Positions 58,731 through 64,000 of a stretch of DNA of 64,000 nucleotides are shown one piece after another. Origin of the DNA: Mauremys mutica (lineage: Eukaryota; Chordata; Testudines; Geoemydidae); NCBI RefSeq assembly GCF_020497125.1, contig NC_059073.1, positions 23,023,225-23,087,224 on the forward strand, given 5' to 3'. The position numbers were made by a program, and so were the translations under genes. The notes under the pieces are model-generated. The model was not told the origin of the DNA. It made no database searches and saw only the letters and a program-made list of their open reading frames with translations. Within the stretch, counting starts at the first letter, position 1, and the number at the start of each line of letters is the position of its first letter.

Positions 58731-58843
58731 GGCTGACCAGACAGCAAGTGTGAAAAATTGGGACAGGGGGTAATAGGAGCCTATGTAAGAAAAAGCCCCA
58801 AGTATCAGGACTGTCCCTATAAAATCGGGACGTCTGGTCACCC
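58731..58843 (-). mobile_element. TA-flanked short DNA element, second copy (113 bp)
   Basis: It starts GGCTGACCAGACAGC and ends GACGTCTGGTCACCC, with TA on both sides (58,729-58,730 and 58,844-58,845). Reverse orientation of the element at 20,298-20,417, with the same interior words (TAATAGGAGCCTAT, GGACTGTCCCTATAAAA). Confidence 0.82.
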
Positions 58844-58849
58844 TATCTC

Positions 58850-59300
58850 CTCTGCTCTCCTCCTATAGCCCTCTACTTGCTCCAGTGATCCCATTCCAAA
58901 GCCAGCTCTCCCTTGTGCCCACTATCATCCCTCTATTTCTCTTACCTATCATCTCTCATTCACTACTGGGATGTCAACTTCCACCTCCAATCAGCCCATC
59001 ATGCCAGCCTCCGCTGCCCACAAGTTAAATTTTCAAACAAGCTCTTTCATGCTTTCTTCCATTCTGCCGCTCATGCTTGTTTCGGAGGAGCTCCCTTTTA
59101 CCATCCACAAAACTAACTCATTATCCTCCTTCAAAACCCGCCTTAACGTTCACCTTTGTTGCAATGCCTATGAAAAACTTGATAATGGCTAGGCTGCGGG
59201 GGTAATGAGAACACTGCCCATCACCTGGCCAACATTGTCTCATTATTTCCTTGTGTTTTCCTGTCTCCATCTGTTGTCTTATATTTATGTAAGCCAGGCA
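58850..59300 (+). repeat. Old LINE-like 3' region
   Basis: The pyrimidine-rich stretch contains TCCTTCAAAACCCGCCTTAA, then TGCAATGCCTATGAAAAAC and CTGTCTCCATCTGTTGTC. This order resembles the 3' end of L2/CR1-like elements and joins onto the tail words seen at 25,895-26,092. Exact family unassigned. Confidence 0.45.
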
Positions 59301-59681
59301 TGAAAGAGTTCTCCCCTGACATCTAGTGATGAGCTGTGGGAAAAGACTTCAGGAGCAGATCTTGTTTGCACAGACACTCCCACTCTGCCTAGATGCACAG
59401 CATGATGGAGCTGCTTTGCCAAAATGATCACTTTTGGCTGGTGTTGGGTTACCAATTGGCAATACGAGGAGAGATGAGCTGGAGTGCCACTGAGAAGTGA
59501 AGTCGGGAAAGTAACTGAAATACTTCTCTGATTAATTGTATTTACTAAGGGACAACATATTCTAAATTCTCAATTACTGAGGGACAATTATGCTCATTGC
59601 TACATTTGCTTTCCACAAGCTACTCTTAAGATAACCTTTGATGAGTGATATACCTGAATATTTGGATACTAATATCTAAAC

Positions 59682-59905
59682 CAGGGGTTCTCGGAATTTT
59701 GTAGTGGTGACCCCTTTCACACAGCAAGCCTCTGAGTGCGACCCCCCTTATACATTAAAAACTGGGTTACGGGGGGACTTCAGGCAGTGATGTTGCAGCA
59801 GAGAGGCAGAGGTATCAGAGGGTCACAGCAGCGGATATGGTGGCAGCAGAGTGAATGGCAGCAACTGTGAGCCAGCTGCAGTGGTGGCACAGCAGCTCAG
59901 GCATT
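59682..59905 (+). mobile_element. hAT-like short element, approximate right end
   Basis: It starts CAGGGGTTCTCGGAATTTTG, then GTGACCCCTTTCACACAGC and CTCTGAGTGCGACCCCCC, the style of non-autonomous hAT elements. The right end was not found; the limit given is only where the typical sequence fades. Confidence 0.5.
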
Positions 59906-61506
59906 CCTTGACATTCCCCCCACACCCAGCCCCTTGAACTCAAGTGAACGCACCTCTGAACTCTGGGTCTTCGCTGACCCAGGGCAGCAACTGTGAATGG
60001 GGTGCAGTGGAGGGAGGGAGGAGTGGCATGTTAAAGGAACACTTGTTTGTTGGAATTTCACACCGAAAGGTGAGAAACTGAGGCAAAGGACGGGTGTTTG
60101 TTCTTGGTCATTTGCTTCCAAATCATGGTTGTGGCATTTTCCCAAATTAATGCTGGACTCTTTCCCCTTTTTATTAAAAGTTTTCTTTGCTATACACAGA
60201 CTCCGTGCTTGCGAGTGGGGAGGTATTGACTCTTTGAAGCACCTGGAGTGGTGGTTAATTTTCCCAGATTACTGGGTGGAAGCTCAAGCCGGTTCTGATT
60301 TGTATTGTTAAGAGGGACCCCAAGATATTGGACCCGGACCATGTTGCTGCCAATTCCACCTGGCAGAAAGGCTATACTGAGGCTCCTAGGCACTACCAAA
60401 ATAGAAATAATTATTAATAATAGTCAATATGATTTGGGGTGGCAGAATAAGGCCATTTATTTTAAAGAGGTACAGACACAATTGACACAGCAAGAATGTT
60501 TAGTGTGTGTTTTCTAACCATCAGGATAAAAAGGTTCTGTCTTTCCACAAACAACATAAAGGTTGTGATACAAACTGAATTTTAAAAAAGCAGTGAAACA
60601 AAAGAATGACACTTCCTGCTAACCTCCTACTGATATGTCAACAACTTTGGAGCGCTCACAGCAGAGCGCGATCAGTGTGTCTATGTATGTGTTGCAAATC
60701 TCCAAGGACAATGGAATGTCAACCTTATAGTTTTCAATTTACTATCTTGTGTCAGTTGTGTCATACAATACTCACATACTCTCAAAATGAGGTTATTATG
60801 TAATGGGGTGTTTTATCCAGCTCTTGTTTAATCTGCATGCTGGTACTGACAGCCCTGAAGATGAAACAAAGAATAGATGTGTGCAGCAAAGGCAGTGGCT
60901 ATATTAACTTCCCTATGCTACTCTGCCTCAACCCTTACCCAGACGGACCATGTCGTGTGTTGTTCGGTCTCCATAACCTTTCAATCCATGGGATTTCTTT
61001 CAGGCTTTGTGTCTGGCAATAAGAATAGCAGTCGTGGTTAGATTATAAGAACTTCAGAGCAGGGATAATCTCTCTGTTCAGTATTTGCAGTGTCTAGCAC
61101 AATGGGGCCCTGATCTATTGTTGGTCCCTCCTAAGTGCGACTGTACTATAAATAGTAAATACTAAAGAAAAAAATTTCAGCTAAAGTTAACTTTCAGTTA
61201 AAGTTTGAAAAAGTTACAAGCAACTTAAAACAGGGTCTTATAATGGGAAGTGTCAAGCAACCTTCATAATAAACAGTGCTATAGCCCCTCCCATAATAAT
61301 GGTTGATTTTGTGTATTATGGATATGTCCACAGGGAATTGGTCTAAAAGCATCATGATGGGCATTTTGCTATCAAGCCAATGTACTTTCTAAAGGGACTT
61401 CGTGGATCATTGCCACATCTATAATCCAGAGACTGGCATGAGTAGTTGCTAGAACCTGCTCCTGCACCATCAGCGTTTCTGGAGGTTTCTGTAGTTTATA
61501 ACTATG
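59906..61506. other. No recognised gene; one old repeat tail
   Basis: At about 61,060-61,170, AGCAGGGATAATCTC, GTGTCTAGCACAATGGGGCC and CTGATCTATTG repeat the tail words of 25,895-26,092. The frame at 59,997-60,311 has no recognisable domain. Confidence 0.4.
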
Positions 61507-62345
61507 TGACCCTATAGTGAGGTGGTGGGATACCCCACAGCCCACTGAAGGACGAGCCTCTCCTAGCACCAATGTGGGCAGAGCCCATGGATCCTGCGCC
61601 CGCCCCCCAGAGGTCACGGCGCAGGACAGGAAGTAGGAAAGCCTCGCTGCAAAGCTCAGTTGAGAGCCAGCCACCAGAGAGGCCAGATGCCTGTGGCCTA
61701 GCTCCGGGTTGGGGGACGCCGGCAGGCTGCGGCCGACCCGACAACTGGCCAGGCCAGCCGTGCCTACCCCTCGCCAGCTACCCCAAAGAGGAGCCGTGCC
61801 TACCCCTTGCCAGCTACCCCGAGGAGGAGCCAAGCCTACCCCTTGCCAGCTACCCTGAGGAACTGATGGTGCTGGGAACCGCCGAGGACACCGGCCAAGC
61901 CCAGGTACCTTACGACGGGGAGTCCGGAAGTAGCCCGGGGGCAGCCGACCCTGGCCTGGCCACAGCAGGGCCAGAACCACTGTCAGTGTGTTGCGGTCAG
62001 AATCCCCACTGACGCAGCCGCGTGTCTTCTGCCACTGCTAGGGCCCTGGGCTGGGATGCAGTGGAGTGGGTGGGCCTGCATCCCCCCTGCCACCCCACTC
62101 ACAGATGACAGTTTCCCCCTCGCACCAGACACTCAGAAGCCGAAGCTCCTGACTGTGTGTTTGTTGCCCCGCCCTGACCTAGGGCCAGGGCTCCCATTGA
62201 ACTATTGGCTCTGCCCCTGCCTAAGGGCCCGAGCTCCCAACTGTTTGTTTACTGGCCCGCCCTGACCCAGGGCTTGGGCCCAGAGTGACCTAGTGCGAGG
62301 CAGTGGGATACCCCACAGCCCCGCGGAGGGACAAGCCTCAGCTGA
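61507..62345 (+). repeat. GC-rich repeat unit bounded by direct repeats, contains a frame
   Basis: A block of about 50 bp with GTGGGATACCCCACAGCCC and an AAGCCTC-like end occurs at about 61,507-61,561 and again at about 62,285-62,339, roughly 778 bp apart. Between them lies a 146-residue frame (61,572-62,012) beginning MWAEPMDPAPAP. It contains three 12-residue units of the form PCLPLASYPEEE (36-bp period; starts near 61,760, 61,796 and 61,832). A 15-base word at 61,851-61,865 also occurs on the minus strand at 20,084-20,098. Possibly a retroelement leader or first frame; family unknown. Confidence 0.45.
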
Positions 62346-64000
62346 GCCCTTCTACAGACCCACAGCCCAAATTCTGTATGTTAAATTTTTTTCTTCTTCT
62401 ATTTTCCCACCAAGATCATTGTTTAGTCTTTTACATTGTGCATTCTCTATAACCTGCTTAGATTCTACAACTTCCTCAACCGAAATATAACAGTCTGGTT
62501 TCTGACTTAGGTTTTTTCTCCATGTGAAAATATTGCTGTGTTGGTTGGTTGGTGCTTTTGCCATCGTAATTGAATTTACTGAAGATGAAAACAAGGTCTT
62601 GAAAATTAAAACAGAACATACTCTGGAATTTCCAGAAAGGATGTAGCCTTCAGAATCTTCAGCATCCATTTTGGAAGTAGTAGGACAATTATTTTTATAT
62701 AAAATTGCAAGAGGATAAGAAGCAAGAAAAATAGAGCCAAACTGTCCAATCCTTTCTCAGCTCAACTTCCCACTGAAGTCCTGCATAAGGGCTGCAAAAC
62801 TGGGCCTTAGCACAGGTAATGAACATTTTTAAACTGAAGAACAGCCACTGTCTGGGAAGTCCTGTTCTGAAAACTCCTTTTGCATCCCTAGGTTGTTAAA
62901 ATATTAGTGCTCTGCTGTTACAGGATTAGAGCACTGGTGTTCTTATCAGAGACCTGTTCCAAGATGCAAAGTAGTGGCTGTGTCTTGGATTGGTATATAC
63001 GACTGGACTGGTCTGTTCTGCTAGCAAACTTGACTGCCCTGACCTTTACAGCACAAAGAGCTGGTCACCTTAATGCTGAATGTATCACTACGGGTGAAAG
63101 GCATTATTGGAAATGTGGATCTTCTAGTTTTACCTGAACACAGTTAAGCTTGGAATCAGGTGCCAGGACTTAGTGCCTGAGTCTCAGCCTGTGTTTCCCC
63201 TAACTGCATAGTGTCTGAGGAGCACAAGTGCCTAGATAAATCAGAGATGGACAACGAGTATCTGAGGGCATCTAGATCTTAAACCACTAGGACCAGGACT
63301 TTGAATATGGAACAGAAACAAATAGGGAGACAGTTGAATTTGCAGACCACAAGACTGATTTGGTTGCAGCAGCTTCCATTGACAGAAATGGGTTGATTTG
63401 TGCTGAGGCAGCTTCTCCTTCCATAACTCAGTTGCATTCTCCCCTAAAGGCAGTTGCAGCAGTCTAATCTGTAAGTGACAAAGGCAGGATTATGGGGCTA
63501 ACCCCTGATCTGAGGCCCACATTGGAAAGAATTGGGTCATGTATAGGTGCACTCGAACCGGTCAAAAATGGGGGAAAAATTTGCAAATAAACTGTTAAGA
63601 TTTGATTGGTTGCTATTTATAGAGTCCTATTGTTTGCTATTTGTGAATATTCGGATCAACCCTGAGGATTTATGAAAATGTTAAACTGCCTAAAGCATCA
63701 CAGGTTTGTACCAGAAGTGTGTTATTTGCTGTTTGTCATTTGCTATTCTCTTCTGTTTAATATCATTTTATACACCCCAAACCCAACAGTTTACACATAC
63801 CCCATCATCCAAAAATTGCTTGTTCAAACTTCTCTCTCGATTCTCACAAATGCTGAATTAATTGTCAACATCAGGACTGGCTTTCAAATCATTCACAAAT
63901 CAATCAACAAAGCCCTGAGGCACCCCTCCCGCGGCAGCTCCCCCGCCCCGGGGAGCCATGCGGCATCTCCCCACCCCAGCTCACCTCTGTTCCGCCTCCT
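62346..64000. other. No recognised gene; GC-rich edge
   Basis: AT-rich sequence without recognised elements up to about 63,900. The last 100 bp are strongly GC-rich (CGGCAGCTCCCCCGCCCC) and probably begin another short DNA element that is cut by the window edge. Confidence 0.4.

Noticed and set aside
1..64000. CRISPR arrays, bacterial operons or phage-like systems
   Set aside because: Vertebrate-type repeats dominate, the tandem arrays lack repeat-spacer structure, and no bacterial gene was recognised.

Overview
The window looks like intergenic or intronic DNA from a vertebrate, most likely a cryptodiran turtle. The evidence is the repeat set: a tRNA-derived SINE of the tortoise PolIII type whose 3' tail matches a CR1 LINE tail in the same window, many CR1 copies, Penelope-like elements with a GIY-YIG endonuclease, hAT short elements starting CAGGGCCGGC, a PIF/Harbinger element, and old MIR-like copies. 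No host protein-coding exon, tRNA, rRNA or CRISPR array could be supported. Almost every long open frame is either a retroelement or transposon relic or a chance frame.

Layout. 0-2 kb: SINE, then a minus-strand CR1 interrupted by a Harbinger-derived short element. 4.7-5.2 kb: two short inverted-repeat elements. 7.3-11.6 kb: the most complete object here, a 4,083-bp PIF/Harbinger transposon with a TTA target duplication, sitting inside a CR1 3' end. It carries a DDE transposase (one nonsense codon) and a convergent two-exon Myb/SANT-like gene. 15.3-17.6 kb: a Penelope-like element (minus strand) followed by a 390-bp fold-back. 18.7-20.4 kb: an LTR-like repeat, a 40-bp minisatellite, a GC-rich frame and a TA-flanked short element. 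26.4 kb: a hAT short element with a perfect 8-bp duplication. 27.7-29.8 kb: a 2.1-kb non-autonomous DNA transposon. 30-38 kb: L3/CR1 relics, microsatellites and an LTR-like repeat. 38.4-41.6 kb: a long, frameshifted minus-strand CR1 with two hAT-like pieces. 44.1-47.9 kb: a nest of hAT-like element in CR1 in CR1, plus a SINE. 49.1-49.9 kb: a small Penelope-like copy with a 12-bp duplication. 53-64 kb: further hAT-like, TA-flanked and GC-rich repeat pieces.

How it works together. The Harbinger copy has all the parts expected of a two-gene transposon: ends, clustered candidate binding sites, transposase and Myb-like partner, with facing poly(A) signals. Only one stop codon in the transposase and a probable frame change near the partner's start separate it from an intact copy. 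The SINE and CR1 share a 3' tail, as expected for a SINE mobilised by CR1. Several target duplications and interruptions give a relative order of insertions. I saw no clear sign of a new kind of system. The most useful leads are the Harbinger element, the nested insertions, the dispersed palindromic modules, and a GC-rich repeat-containing frame found twice.
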